64,000 nt of DNA from Pseudoxanthomonas mexicana (GTDB lineage: Bacteria > Pseudomonadota > Gammaproteobacteria > Xanthomonadales > Xanthomonadaceae), in NCBI RefSeq assembly GCF_010093385.1, contig NZ_PDWV01000011.1:18778-82777 (forward strand), given 5' to 3'. The first letter of the stretch is position 1. Each line of letters begins with the position of its first letter. Below, piece after piece: positions 44,899 through 54,113 of the stretch. A model generated the notes under the pieces. It saw only the letters and a program-made list of their open reading frames with translations. It was not told where the DNA came from and ran no database searches. Both the position numbers and the translations under genes were made by a program.

Positions 44899-46062
44899 TC
44901 AGAACGCGTTGATGCCCGTCAGCTCGCGGCCGATCACCAGCTGGTGCACGGTTTCGGTGCCCTCGTAGGTGATGACCGACTCCAGGTTGAGCGCGTGGCG
45001 GATGGCGGCATGCTCGGTGGTGATGCCGGCGCCGCCCAGCAGGTCGCGACATTCGCGCGCGATGTCGATGGCCATGCGGCAGTTGTTCCACTTCGCCAGC
45101 GATACCTGCTGCGGCGCCATGGTGCCGGCGTCCTTCAGCCGCCCCAGCTGCAGCGAGAGCAGCTGCGCCAGGGTGATGCGGCGGGCCATCTCGGCCATCT
45201 TGATCTGCGCGCTCTGCGTGGCGGCCACCGGGCGGTCGAACAGGATGCGTTCCTTGGTATAGGCCAGCACCTCGTCCAGACAGGCGATGGCCGCGCCGAT
45301 CGGGCCCCAGGTGATGCCGTAGCGCGCCTGGGTCAGGCAGCCCAGCGGGCCCTTCAGGCCCTTCACGTTCGGCAGGCGGCTGCTGTCGGGCACACGCACG
45401 TTGTCGAAGAACAGCGCGCTGGTGACCGACGCACGCAGGCTCATCTTGTGCTTGATCTCCTGCGCGGTGAAGCCGGCCATGCCCTTTTCGAGCAGGAACC
45501 CCTGGATGCCGTCGTCGGTTTGCGCCCACACGATGGCGATGTCGGCCAGGTTGCCGTTGGTGATCCACATCTTGGAGCCGTTGATCACCCAGTCGTCGCC
45601 ATCGCGGCGCGCATGGGTCTTCATGTTGGCCGGGTCGGAGCCGCCGTGTGGTTCGGTCAGGCCGAAGCAGCCGATGACCTTGCCGGCGGCCATGTCCGGC
45701 AGCCAGCGCTGGCGCTGTTCCTCGCTGCCGTAGGCGTAGATGGGATACATGCACAGCGAGGACTGCACGCTGACGAAGCTGCGGATGCCGCTGTCGCCGC
45801 GCTCGAGTTCCTGGCAGATCAGGCCGTAGCTGACGGCGTTGAGGCCGGCGCAGCCGTACTTCTCCGGCAGGGAGGAGCCCAGCAGGCCCAGCTCGGCGAT
45901 CTCCGGCACCAGTTCCTTCGGGAAACGGCCCTGGTCGAAGGCGTCGCCAATGATCGGCCGCACGCGCTCGTCGGTGAAACGGGCGACGGCGTCCTGGACG
46001 GCGCGCTCCTCTTCGCTCAGCAGGGAACGCACATCGAACAGGTCGTACGGGTTCAGAGCCAT
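44899..46062 (-). CDS. gcdH: Glutaryl-CoA dehydrogenase
   Basis: 387 residues, acyl-CoA dehydrogenase fold. GCFGLTEPHGGSDPANM contacts the flavin, and TYEGTETVHQLVIGRELTG carries the active-site Glu followed by the C-terminal INAF, typical of glutaryl-CoA dehydrogenases of lysine/tryptophan breakdown. No transporter or regulator is next to it. Confidence 0.9.
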   Translation of the reverse strand: MALNPYDLFDVRSLLSEEERAVQDAVARFTDERVRPIIGDAFDQGRFPKELVPEIAELGLLGSSLPEKYGCAGLNAVSYGLICQELERGDSGIRSFVSVQSSLCMYPIYAYGSEEQRQRWLPDMAAGKVIGCFGLTEPHGGSDPANMKTHARRDGDDWVINGSKMWITNGNLADIAIVWAQTDDGIQGFLLEKGMAGFTAQEIKHKMSLRASVTSALFFDNVRVPDSSRLPNVKGLKGPLGCLTQARYGITWGPIGAAIACLDEVLAYTKERILFDRPVAATQSAQIKMAEMARRITLAQLLSLQLGRLKDAGTMAPQQVSLAKWNNCRMAIDIARECRDLLGGAGITTEHAAIRHALNLESVITYEGTETVHQLVIGRELTGINAF

Positions 46063-46140
46063 CGTGCTTCAACCGGCGTTTGAGGTATCCGGCGATTGTA
46101 TGCGGTGGCCCCCGCGCGGGTAAGCGCCAGTCCGCAAAGC

Positions 46141-46165
46141 GAAGGCCGGCGAAACGCCGGCCTTC
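46141..46165 (-). terminator. Hairpin terminator behind glycine-zipper gene
   Basis: A perfect 10-bp stem GAAGGCCGGC with a 5-base loop, 45 bases behind the stop at 46211. T-run is poor on both strands. Confidence 0.5.
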
Positions 46166-46210
46166 GAGGGGTGCCACGTTGAAATGCAGGTCCGGGCGGG
46201 ACCCCGGGCT

Positions 46211-47026
46211 TCAGCCCTGCCCGGGCGCATCCACGCTGGCGGTCTGGGTCACGACCTGGCCGTCGATGACCGGCAGGCGCTCGCCCGGCTTCTGGTCCAT
46301 CCGGATGGTCTTGTCCTGACCCTCGAAACGGTAGGTCACGTCATAGCCGATCACCTTGTCAGTGGTGCCCATGGCGATGCGGGTGCCCGGCTTGCTGTCC
46401 ATGCGCATGGTGCCGGTGGTGCCGTCCGGGTTGCGGTAGGTGACGTTGTAACCGGTCACGCGCGAGGACTCGGAGGTCGCGTTCTCGGTGTGGCACTGGC
46501 GCTCGGTGCGGTTGACGACCTTGCCGCCCACGTGACGCTTGTCCACCTGGTTGCCGATCACGCCGCCGGCCACGGCACCGGCCACGGTGGCCGCCTTCTT
46601 GCCGCTGCCGCCGCCCACCTGGTTGCCCAGCAGGCCGCCGATCACCGCGCCTGCGACCGTGCCGCCGGCATTGCCGTCGCGCTCGGGCAGGCGCTCCTGC
46701 ACGACCACGTCTTCGCAGACTTCGCGCGGGGTGCTGGTGGTGGTGGTTTCGCGCACCGGCTCGGTGCCGATGACGGTCGCGTAAAGCTTCTCCGAACTGG
46801 TGATCGGCTCGGCCTTCACCACCTCGGCGTACTGCAGGGTGCCGACCGGCAGCTGATTGTCGGTGGCCGCGGCATCATCGGCGACCAGCGCGCCGTCTGC
46901 GGCGGTCACCAGGCCGTCCTGCGCCGTGGGGCTCTTGTCGCCGCCCTTGAGGAAAGCCGCGGTGGCCACACCGCCCACCAGCAGCGCGCCAACGGCGACC
47001 AGGATCGTAGTGGTATTGCTCTTCAT
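46211..47026 (-). CDS. Glycine-zipper 2TM-domain envelope protein
   Basis: 271 residues. N-terminal signal/anchor helix (TTTILVAVGALLVGGVATAAF), then two glycine-zipper helices (GTVAGAVIGGLLGNQVGGG and KAATVAGAVAGGVIGNQV), as in 17-kDa-antigen-type proteins. The C-terminus has two similar strands (VTGYNVTYRNPDG, VIGYDVTYRFEG). GGAGG precedes the ATG at 47026. Envelope stability role is inferred. Confidence 0.8.
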   Translation of the reverse strand: MKSNTTTILVAVGALLVGGVATAAFLKGGDKSPTAQDGLVTAADGALVADDAAATDNQLPVGTLQYAEVVKAEPITSSEKLYATVIGTEPVRETTTTSTPREVCEDVVVQERLPERDGNAGGTVAGAVIGGLLGNQVGGGSGKKAATVAGAVAGGVIGNQVDKRHVGGKVVNRTERQCHTENATSESSRVTGYNVTYRNPDGTTGTMRMDSKPGTRIAMGTTDKVIGYDVTYRFEGQDKTIRMDQKPGERLPVIDGQVVTQTASVDAPGQG

Positions 47027-47197
47027 CGCTGCCTCCAAGTCGGGCTGACCCCGATTCACATTGGTCATCATTGCACCACTGCGAACCTGAACCAAGTACC
47101 CGGACAAGGCCACGAAAACCAACGGAAAATGAACGATTCCGTCAGGCGATGATCATGTTAGCGTGATGCCATTCCACCGCGGTCGAGTGCCTGCGTC

Positions 47198-47422
47198 ATG
47201 CCCAATCCCGTTCTCCTGCCTCTCCTCGACTGGGCGCGCAAGCTGCGCTATCCCACCCTGTTCAAGATCACCGCCGCACTGTTCGTGGTGACCCTGTTCC
47301 TGCCCGATCCGGTCCCGTTCGTGGACGAGATCCTGTTCGGCCTGGGCACCCTGCTACTGGCCAACTGGAAACGCCGCAAGGATCCGCCGTCCTCGCTCGA
47401 GGCCACGGACGCCCGACGCTGA
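47198..47422 (+). CDS. Small membrane protein (DUF6116-like)
   Basis: 74 residues. LLPLLDWARKLRYPTLFKITAAL, VTLFLPDPVPFVDEIL and a short second helix (FGLGTLLLANW) match small xanthomonad proteins filed as DUF6116. The stop is directly followed by tatD. Function unknown. Confidence 0.65.
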   Translation: MPNPVLLPLLDWARKLRYPTLFKITAALFVVTLFLPDPVPFVDEILFGLGTLLLANWKRRKDPPSSLEATDARR

Positions 47423-47426
47423 CGTG

Positions 47427-48194
47427 ATGCTGGTCGACAGCCACAGCCACTTCGACGCGCCCGAGTTCGACGGCGACCGCGATGCGGCGCTGGCGCGGGC
47501 ACGCGCCGCTGGCGTGACCCGGCAGGTGGTGCCGGCCGTGGCCGCCTCGAGCTGGCCGAAACTGCGCGAGGTCTGTGCGCAAGGCGCAGGCCTGTTCCCG
47601 GCCTACGGACTGCACCCGATGTACCTGACCGAACACCGGCCCGCGCATCTGGACGCGCTGCGCGCATGGATCGAGCGCGAGCACCCACTGGCGATCGGCG
47701 AATGCGGACTGGATTTCTTCGTCGAAGGCCTGGATGAAGACGAACAGCGCCGCTACTTCGAGGGACAGCTGCGACTGGCGCGCGAGTTCGACCTGCCGCT
47801 GATCGTGCATGCGCGGCGCGCGGTGGACGCCGTGATCGCGTCGGTAAAGCGGGTCGGCCGCCTGCGCGGCGTGGTGCACAGTTTCTCCGGCAGCCCGGAG
47901 CAGGCGCGCCAGCTGTGGCAGCTGGGATTCCTGATCGGGCTGGGAGGACCGGTGACCTACGAGCGCGCCAACCGCCTTCGCGCCCTCGCCCGCACGAGGC
48001 CGCTGGACTACCTGCTACTGGAAACCGACGCGCCCGACCAGCCCGATGCCGGCATCCGCGGACAGCGCAACGAACCCGCCCGGCTGCCGGTGGTGCGCGA
48101 CGTCATCGCGGGCCTGCGCGGGATCACCGCCGACGAAGTGTCACAGGCCACCACGCGCAACGCGGAACGGCTGTTCAACCTTCCGCCGGCGTGA
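47427..48194 (+). CDS. TatD-family metal-dependent hydrolase
   Basis: 255 residues (GTG at 47424 would add one). Metal-binding DSHSHFD at the start, IGECGLDFF, IVHARRAVD, VVHSFSGS and LLETDAPD in order: the complete TatD signature, YjjV-like. Probably a 3'-5' DNA exonuclease. It overlaps the convergent tcdA by 20 bases. Confidence 0.92.
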   Translation: MLVDSHSHFDAPEFDGDRDAALARARAAGVTRQVVPAVAASSWPKLREVCAQGAGLFPAYGLHPMYLTEHRPAHLDALRAWIEREHPLAIGECGLDFFVEGLDEDEQRRYFEGQLRLAREFDLPLIVHARRAVDAVIASVKRVGRLRGVVHSFSGSPEQARQLWQLGFLIGLGGPVTYERANRLRALARTRPLDYLLLETDAPDQPDAGIRGQRNEPARLPVVRDVIAGLRGITADEVSQATTRNAERLFNLPPA

Positions 48195-48990
48195 TGCCCC
48201 GCTTGGCCGGTTTTGCCAGCAGCTCCAGCGCCTTGCCCACCATGGCGAACGCGAACGCGCCGGTGATGTGGGTGGCCGCTCCCAGTCCCACGCCGCAGTC
48301 CAGTTTCAGCGCCGCATCCGCGCCCAGTTGCGGGCGCAGGCCGCAGACCGTGCCATCGGCTTGCGGATACTTGACGTTCTCCAGCGAGTAGACGGCCTGC
48401 ACGCCGAAGTAGCGGTCCTTGTTCTTCGGAAAATTGAATTCCGCGCGCAGCTTCTTGCGGACCAGGGCGAGCAGCGCGTCGTGTTCGGTGCGGGAGAGAT
48501 CGCGCAGCCGGATCTGGGTGGGATCGGTGCGTCCACCGGCCGAGCCGGAAACCACGATGGGCAGCTTGCGGCGGCGGCACCACGCGATCATCTCCACCTT
48601 CACCCGGAAGCTGTCGCAGGCATCGAGCACCAGGTCGAAACCGCGATCCAGCAGGTCGGCCATGTTGGACGCCGTCAGGAACTGCGGGATGACGTCCACC
48701 TCGACCAGCGGGTTGATCGCGCGGCAACGCTCGGCCATCGCCTCGGCCTTGTTGCGCCCGTACTGGCCATCCAGCGCAGGCAACTGCCGGTTGGTGTTGG
48801 ACACGCAGATGTCGTCGGCGTCGATCAGGGTGAGATGGCCCACGCCCGAGCGCACCAGGGCTTCCACCACCCACGAGCCCACGCCACCCATGCCTACCAC
48901 CGCCACGCGCGCAGCCGCATGGCGTTCCACCGACCCCACGCCGTACAGCCTGTCGATGCCGGCGAACCGGTCCCTGAGTTCTTTCTTCAT
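48175..48990 (-). CDS. tcdA: tRNA threonylcarbamoyladenosine dehydratase
   Basis: 271 residues, E1-like ThiF fold: VVGMGGVGSWVVEALVRSG as ATP-binding loop, then DDICVSNTNRQ and DACDSFRVK. It makes the cyclic form of t6A at position 37 of tRNA. Convergent with tatD. Confidence 0.93.
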   Translation of the reverse strand: MKKELRDRFAGIDRLYGVGSVERHAAARVAVVGMGGVGSWVVEALVRSGVGHLTLIDADDICVSNTNRQLPALDGQYGRNKAEAMAERCRAINPLVEVDVIPQFLTASNMADLLDRGFDLVLDACDSFRVKVEMIAWCRRRKLPIVVSGSAGGRTDPTQIRLRDLSRTEHDALLALVRKKLRAEFNFPKNKDRYFGVQAVYSLENVKYPQADGTVCGLRPQLGADAALKLDCGVGLGAATHITGAFAFAMVGKALELLAKPAKRGITPAEG

Positions 48991-49066
48991 GCCACCAGTG
49001 TAAGCCGTGGCGCAAACCGTGACGGCCGTCGTACCATCGCCGCGTCATCCACAAGGAGCCCGCCGC

Positions 49067-49507
49067 ATGGCCAGCCAGCCCGAGACCAAGAAGCCTTCCG
49101 CCGCGTCGCGTTACCTGTTCCTGTTCCTGATCGGCCTGGTCGTGGGCGCCATCTGCACCGTAATGGCGATGCGCGCACTGCAGGCGCGGCAGGACCCGTT
49201 CCCGGACAGCGTGATGCAGGTGATGGCCAAGCATTCGGGCCAACTTGCCGACAAGGTGAAGCAGAACCGCTGCGCCGCCACCGACACCATCCCGCACGTG
49301 CGCACGCTGCGCGCGATGGCGAACGATCTGGAGATGGCGTTCCCCGGCATCGCCGACGACAGCCGCTTCAAGACGCACACCAGCCAGTTCCGCGCCGACC
49401 TGGATGCCGCGTTGAACGCGCCGCCCACCGACTGCGCCGCCGCCGGGGCGCTGGTGGAGAAGGTGGGCACGGACTGCAAGGCCTGCCATCAGGACTTCCG
49501 CGGCTGA
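49067..49507 (+). CDS. Membrane-anchored c-type cytochrome (c'-like)
   Basis: 146 residues. N-terminal anchor (YLFLFLIGLVVGAICTVMAM), a helical domain and a single haem motif CKACH near the C-terminus, the place seen in cytochrome c'. Electron carrier or NO-binding role possible; partner unknown. AAGGAG lies before the ATG. Confidence 0.75.
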   Translation: MASQPETKKPSAASRYLFLFLIGLVVGAICTVMAMRALQARQDPFPDSVMQVMAKHSGQLADKVKQNRCAATDTIPHVRTLRAMANDLEMAFPGIADDSRFKTHTSQFRADLDAALNAPPTDCAAAGALVEKVGTDCKACHQDFRG

Positions 49508-49645
49508 GGCGTGTCGCAGGTCTGAATCGCACCTGACATCCGGGCCGCGCAAGCGGCCCGATTGTCATGGTGTTCACACGTCCGTGTGGAGCATGCCGGT
49601 GAAGGGACCGCGCCATGTCGGCGGCCCCACCCTCCAGGAGGCTCC

Positions 49646-50119
49646 ATGAACATGCGTCTGATCGCCATCGGCCTGACCGCCACCCTCGCCCTCGCCGGCT
49701 GCGCCAGCACCTCGCCCGGTTACTCCAGCGGTTACGGCGGCGGCTACAACACCGCACCGGCCAACCGCTACTGCGCCGACTGCGGCATTGTCGAGCGCAT
49801 CGACGTGGTCCCGTCGGGCCGCAGCGCGCCGTCGGCCACCGGCGCGGTGCTGGGTGGCATCGTCGGCGCGGTCGCCGGGCGCCAGATCTCCGATCGGACC
49901 GGCGGCAGCGAGGGCAACAAGAACGTCGCCACCGTGGCCGGCGCGGTCGCCGGCGCAGCGGCCGGCAACGCGATCCAGAACCGGACCACCGGCGATACCT
50001 ACAACATCACCGTGCGCATGGACGACGGCCGTCGCGTGACCATCAACCAGCACGATCTGGGTGGCGTCCGCGAGAACACCTATGTGCGCATCCAGAACGG
50101 CCGCGTGGTCATCCGCTGA
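49646..50119 (+). CDS. Glycine-zipper 2TM lipoprotein
   Basis: 157 residues. Lipobox LALAGC, a CADCG pair, and two glycine-zipper helices (ATGAVLGGIVGAVAGRQ, ATVAGAVAGAAAGNAIQ), then strands ending in YVRIQNGRVVIR. SlyB/17-kDa-antigen type, probably outer-membrane anchored. AGGAGG precedes the ATG. Confidence 0.85.
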   Translation: MNMRLIAIGLTATLALAGCASTSPGYSSGYGGGYNTAPANRYCADCGIVERIDVVPSGRSAPSATGAVLGGIVGAVAGRQISDRTGGSEGNKNVATVAGAVAGAAAGNAIQNRTTGDTYNITVRMDDGRRVTINQHDLGGVRENTYVRIQNGRVVIR

Positions 50120-50139
50120 CCCCCGGACCGCTGAAAAAG

Positions 50140-50167
50140 AAAAAGCCCGGCGCATGCCGGGCTTTTT
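50140..50167. terminator. Bidirectional terminator
   Basis: 12-bp stem AAAAAGCCCGGC with 4-base loop and a T-run on both strands, between the glycine-zipper lipoprotein and the convergent cold-shock gene. Confidence 0.88.
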
Positions 50168-50204
50168 CGTGGAGCACGCGCGGATGCGCGGTTCGGCGGT
50201 CGGG

Positions 50205-50414
50205 TCAGACCGGCTGCACCGCATCGGCCTGCAGGCCCTTCTGGCCCTGCACGACGGTGAAGGTGACCTTCTGGCCTTCCTTGAGGCTCTTGAAGCCCTG
50301 GGTCTGGATGGCGCGGAAATGCACGAACACGTCTTCACCATTCTCGCGGCTGATGAAGCCGAAGCCCTTGGCATCGTTGAACCATTTCACGGTTCCGGTT
50401 TCACGATCAGACAT
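50205..50414 (-). CDS. Cold-shock protein (CspA family)
   Basis: 69 residues with RNP1 ([12 protein letters not shown]) and RNP2 (VFVHF) motifs. RNA chaperone in the cytoplasm. AAGGAG precedes the ATG; about 230 bases separate it from the divergent gene, enough for the long leader typical of csp genes, but no cold box was identified. Confidence 0.95.
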   Translation of the reverse strand: MSDRETGTVKWFNDAKGFGFISRENGEDVFVHFRAIQTQGFKSLKEGQKVTFTVVQGQKGLQADAVQPV

Positions 50415-50643
50415 CTACTTGCTCCTTGAAACGGGTGGTGGATACGCCTGCTGGGCGGCTGGTTGCAAGGAGGAAGCGAGGTACAAGGATGCAGCGGATC
50501 ATGGATCTACCCCATCAGGCCACGATTCACGGTGACCTTGGCAACGGCAGCGGCCGCACAGTAACCCGGCATTTGTGAAAATGCAAACGCCCGGACGATA
50601 AAGTCAAGCCCCCGGCAACCCCTTGATTCCGTAGGAGAATTGA

Positions 50644-51129
50644 TTGGACATCCAGTTCCTGTATTACGCCCTGGCCATCGTGCTGATCCTGGTCGGCATC
50701 GCCGGCGTGCTGCTACCCGCCCTGCCCGGCCTGCCGCTGGTGTTCGCGGGCATGCTGCTGGCCGCCTGGGCGGGTGATTTCCAGCAGATCGGCTGGGTCA
50801 CGCTGGTCGTGCTGGGCGGGCTGACGGCGCTTTCCTTCGTGGTGGACATCGTCTCCACCGCCATCGGCGCGCAGCGCGTGGGCGCCAGCCGCAAGGCGTT
50901 GCTGGGCACGGTCATCGGTACCTTCGCCGGGCTGTTCTTCATGCCCATCGGCCTGTTGGCCGGCCCCTTCGTCGGCGCGCTGCTGGGCGAACTGTGGCAC
51001 GGCCGCGAATTCCGCCAGGCCACCAAGGTCGGGCTGGGGACGTGGCTGGGCATCGTGCTGGGCGTGGTGCTGAAGCTGGGGGTGGCCTTCGCGATGCTGG
51101 GCCTGTTCGTCTTCGCCTGGATCTTCTGA
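50644..51129 (+). CDS. DUF456 membrane protein
   Basis: 161 residues with five or so glycine-rich hydrophobic helices (LPALPGLPLVFAGMLLAAW, VVDIVSTAIGAQR and GLGTWLGIVLGVVLKLG are typical of DUF456). TTG start at 50644 behind TAGGAG. Unknown function. Confidence 0.82.
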   Translation: MDIQFLYYALAIVLILVGIAGVLLPALPGLPLVFAGMLLAAWAGDFQQIGWVTLVVLGGLTALSFVVDIVSTAIGAQRVGASRKALLGTVIGTFAGLFFMPIGLLAGPFVGALLGELWHGREFRQATKVGLGTWLGIVLGVVLKLGVAFAMLGLFVFAWIF

Positions 51130-51182
51130 TCTTCGCGCGCCGGCTGGCAGAATGGCGGCGCCCCCACCGAGCGACCCCCTGC

Positions 51183-52367
51183 ATGACGCATCGCATCCGA
51201 CTGCTTCCGCTGGTAATTGGCGTTTCATACGGGTTGACCGCTCACGCCCAGGACGGCGCGCCGACGACCACGCCCGCCGAGGCCTGCTTCTCGCTGGAGA
51301 ACGATGCTGCCCGCCTGGCCTGTTACGACGCTGCGCTGGGACGCAGCGCAGCCGACACCCGGCGTGCCGACGAGGAAGCCGTGGCGGCGAAAGAGGCCGA
51401 AGCGGCCGCACGCGCGAAGGCGCGGGCCGACGCCCGCGCCGCCGCCGAGGCGCAGGACCAGGACCTGGCGCTGAGCGAGCGCACCCGCCGGCGGCTGGGG
51501 GCCTGGTTCCGTGCCGACGATCCGGGCGATGCCGACCTGATCGCCAATGCCGGCCGCGGCTCCCTGCTGGACAGCCGCTGGGAACTGGCCAAGGACTCCA
51601 AGCTGGGCGTGTTCCAGTTGCGCGGCTACAAGCCGCTGTACCTGCTGCCGGCCTTCTGGACCAGCCGGGTCAACGAAACGCCCTCGTCCCCGAATCCCGA
51701 CAACACGGTGACCGAACCGCAGGCCTTGCAGGACATCGAGGCCAAGTTCCAGCTCAGCTTCAAGACCAAGTTCGCCGAGAACGTGTTCGGCGACAACGGC
51801 GACATCTGGGGCGCGTATACCCAGAGCTCGCGCTGGCAGGTCTACAACGGCGAGGAATCGCGCCCGTTCCGCGAGACCAACTACGAGCCGGAAGTGATGC
51901 TGGTGTTCCGCAACAACTACAGCATCGCCGGCTGGAAAGGCCGCATGGCCGGCATCGGTATCAACCACCAGTCCAACGGCCGCGGCGACCCGCTCTCGCG
52001 CAGCTGGAACCGCGTCATCGCCACCATCGGCCTGGATCGCGAGAACTGGGCCTTCGTGGTGCGGCCCTGGTACCGCGTCCCCGACGGCAACGACGACGAC
52101 AACCCGGACATCGAGGACTACATCGGCCGTGGCGACGCCATGCTGACCTATGCGAAAGACGGCCACGTCTTCACCGTACTGGGACGGCACTCGCTGCGCG
52201 GTGGCGACGACTCGCACGGCGCGCTGCAGGTGGACTACGGCTTCCCGATCAATCGCACGTTCCGCGGCCACGTACAGGTCTTCCATGGCTACGGCGAAAG
52301 CCTGATCGACTACAACCACAAGGCGACCTACGTGGGCCTGGGCATCTCGCTGCTGGACTGGTACTGA
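51183..52367 (+). CDS. pldA: Outer-membrane phospholipase A
   Basis: 394 residues. Signal peptide (LLPLVIGVSYGLTAHAQ), a charged Ala/Arg coiled-coil spacer (residues about 60-105), then the OMPLA barrel with catalytic NHQSNGRGDPLSRSWNR (His and Ser). It cuts membrane phospholipids when the outer membrane is disturbed. The spacer makes it longer than E. coli PldA. The stop overlaps the arsC start. Confidence 0.9.
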   Translation: MTHRIRLLPLVIGVSYGLTAHAQDGAPTTTPAEACFSLENDAARLACYDAALGRSAADTRRADEEAVAAKEAEAAARAKARADARAAAEAQDQDLALSERTRRRLGAWFRADDPGDADLIANAGRGSLLDSRWELAKDSKLGVFQLRGYKPLYLLPAFWTSRVNETPSSPNPDNTVTEPQALQDIEAKFQLSFKTKFAENVFGDNGDIWGAYTQSSRWQVYNGEESRPFRETNYEPEVMLVFRNNYSIAGWKGRMAGIGINHQSNGRGDPLSRSWNRVIATIGLDRENWAFVVRPWYRVPDGNDDDNPDIEDYIGRGDAMLTYAKDGHVFTVLGRHSLRGGDDSHGALQVDYGFPINRTFRGHVQVFHGYGESLIDYNHKATYVGLGISLLDWY

Positions 52368-52786
52368 TGGACGAGGTGACGATCTACCACAACCCCGCCT
52401 GCGGCACCTCGCGCAACACGCTGGGACTGATCCGCAATGCCGGCATCGAACCGCAGGTCATCGAATACCTGCGCACGCCACCCGATCGCGCCACGCTGTT
52501 GTCGCTGATCGCGGCCATGGGCGTGCCCGTGCGTGACGTGGTGCGCGCGAAGGAACCGCGTTACGCGGAACTCGGCCTGGCCGACGCCGACGACGCGGCC
52601 CTCATCGACGCCATGCTGGCCCATCCGGTGCTGATCAACCGTCCCATCGTGGTCACTGCCCTGGGCACGAAGCTCTGCCGCCCGTCGGAAGCGGTGCTGG
52701 ACATCCTGCCGCAGCCTCAGCGCAGCGCCTTCAGCAAGGAAGACGGCGAGCCGGTGGTGGACGCGGCCGGAAACCGCATCGCCTGA
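52367..52786 (+). CDS. arsC: Glutaredoxin-dependent arsenate reductase
   Basis: 139 residues. Catalytic Cys in NPACGTSRNTL, Arg-containing RTPP and NRPIVV. Typical ArsC of the glutaredoxin type. No arsB or arsR follows, so it may serve redox or general use. Starts inside the pldA stop (TGATG). Confidence 0.93.
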   Translation: MDEVTIYHNPACGTSRNTLGLIRNAGIEPQVIEYLRTPPDRATLLSLIAAMGVPVRDVVRAKEPRYAELGLADADDAALIDAMLAHPVLINRPIVVTALGTKLCRPSEAVLDILPQPQRSAFSKEDGEPVVDAAGNRIA

Positions 52787-52833
52787 CGTAAGATCGGGCG
52801 CAGGATCCGTACCGCCTGCCAAGGAAGCCGCCC

Positions 52834-53943
52834 ATGCCGCGCCCGCGCCGTTCGTTCTTCGCCTATGCCTCCGCCATGCTGGGCCTGCTCAGCCTGATGG
52901 CGGTGGCCTGCTTCCATTTCCCGGAACTGCTGACCAGCAAGGAGTTCCGCGCGGCGTACAACGAACAGTTCGCCCGCCACCTGCTGCTGGTGGGGCTGGC
53001 GGCGGCGTTCGCCATGGGCACCTGGGCCATCCTGCGCGACCGCAACAAGCGCATCGCGCTGGTCGGCGGGGGCAGCGCGGCCCTGGCCGTGCTGCTGGGC
53101 GGCACCAACGTGCAGTTCGACGCCATCGGCAAGACCCCGTACTCGCTGGGGCTGGACTGGTTCGTGATCTCGCTGTTCTTCTCGGCGCTGGTGTTCGTGC
53201 CGCTGGAGCACTACCTGGGCAAGCGCCGGATCTCGCCGCTGCGGCCGGGCTGGCGCACGGACGTGGCGTACTTCTTCATGAGCCATGTGCTGGTGCAGTT
53301 CATCCTGATCCTGGTGACCGCATCCACGTCCACCATCGCAGGGCTGGCCGCGTTCCCGGCCCTGAAGGACGCGATCCAGTCGCTGCCGGTCTGGGCGCAG
53401 TTCCTGATCGCGGTGTTCGTGGCCGACCTGGCGCAGGCGCTGCTGCACCGCGCCTACCACAACATTCCCTGGCTGTGGCGCTTCCACGCCGTGCACCACT
53501 CCAGCCGCGAAATGGACTGGCTGGCGGGTTCCCGCATCCATATCGTCGAGATCGTGCTGACCCGCAGCGCCGTGCTGCTGCCGCTGCTGGTGCTGGGCTT
53601 CTCCACGCCGGCGGTGAACGCCTACGTGATCCTAGTCGGCCTGCAGGCCGTGCTGGCGCACGCCAATCTCGGCATCCGCTTCGGCTGGCTGGAGTACCTG
53701 CTGGTGCTGCCGCGCTACCACCACTGGCACCATGCGCGGCACAAGGACTACCTGGACGTGAACTACGCCATCCACCTGCCGCTGGTGGACATGCTGATGG
53801 GCACCTTCAAGCTGCCGCCGAAGCAGGAAGACTGGCCCGGAGAGTACGGCGTGATGAAGCTGGAGACGGTGCCGCGCGGCATCCTGCGCCAGCATCTGAT
53901 GCCGTTCCAGGGTGGAAAGAAGTTCGACGAATACGTGGACTGA
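52834..53943 (+). CDS. Sterol desaturase / fatty-acid hydroxylase family protein
   Basis: 369 residues, several membrane helices, then the di-iron histidine motifs HRAYH, HAVHH and HHWHH in order. Catalyses oxygen-dependent C-H oxidation of lipids; substrate unknown. Followed by a REP pair. Confidence 0.88.
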   Translation: MPRPRRSFFAYASAMLGLLSLMAVACFHFPELLTSKEFRAAYNEQFARHLLLVGLAAAFAMGTWAILRDRNKRIALVGGGSAALAVLLGGTNVQFDAIGKTPYSLGLDWFVISLFFSALVFVPLEHYLGKRRISPLRPGWRTDVAYFFMSHVLVQFILILVTASTSTIAGLAAFPALKDAIQSLPVWAQFLIAVFVADLAQALLHRAYHNIPWLWRFHAVHHSSREMDWLAGSRIHIVEIVLTRSAVLLPLLVLGFSTPAVNAYVILVGLQAVLAHANLGIRFGWLEYLLVLPRYHHWHHARHKDYLDVNYAIHLPLVDMLMGTFKLPPKQEDWPGEYGVMKLETVPRGILRQHLMPFQGGKKFDEYVD

Positions 53944-53962
53944 GCGAACGCGCTGCTGCCTC

Positions 53963-54100
53963 TGTAGGAGCGACGTAAGTCGCGACCGCACGCCATGGCA
54001 GCCGCTGGCGCATTTCATTCGTTGCGTATCGGCGTCGTCATTCGCGAACCAGAATCGACGCCACTCAAGGTCCGCGGTCGCGACTCACGTCGCTCCTACA
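53963..54100. repeat. REP/BIME pair (GTAG-type)
   Basis: TGTAGGAGCGACGTAAGTCG at 53963 and its inverted partner ending CGTCGCTCCTACA at 54100 flank about 80 unrelated bases. Same REP family as 60624-60775; known type for xanthomonads, moved by RAYT transposases. Confidence 0.8.
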
Positions 54101-54113
54101 GAGACAGCTCCGC

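Noticed and set aside
50560..50620. Cold-shock promoter TTGACT-N17 on the minus strand before csp
   Set aside because: The -10 region is too poor to call.
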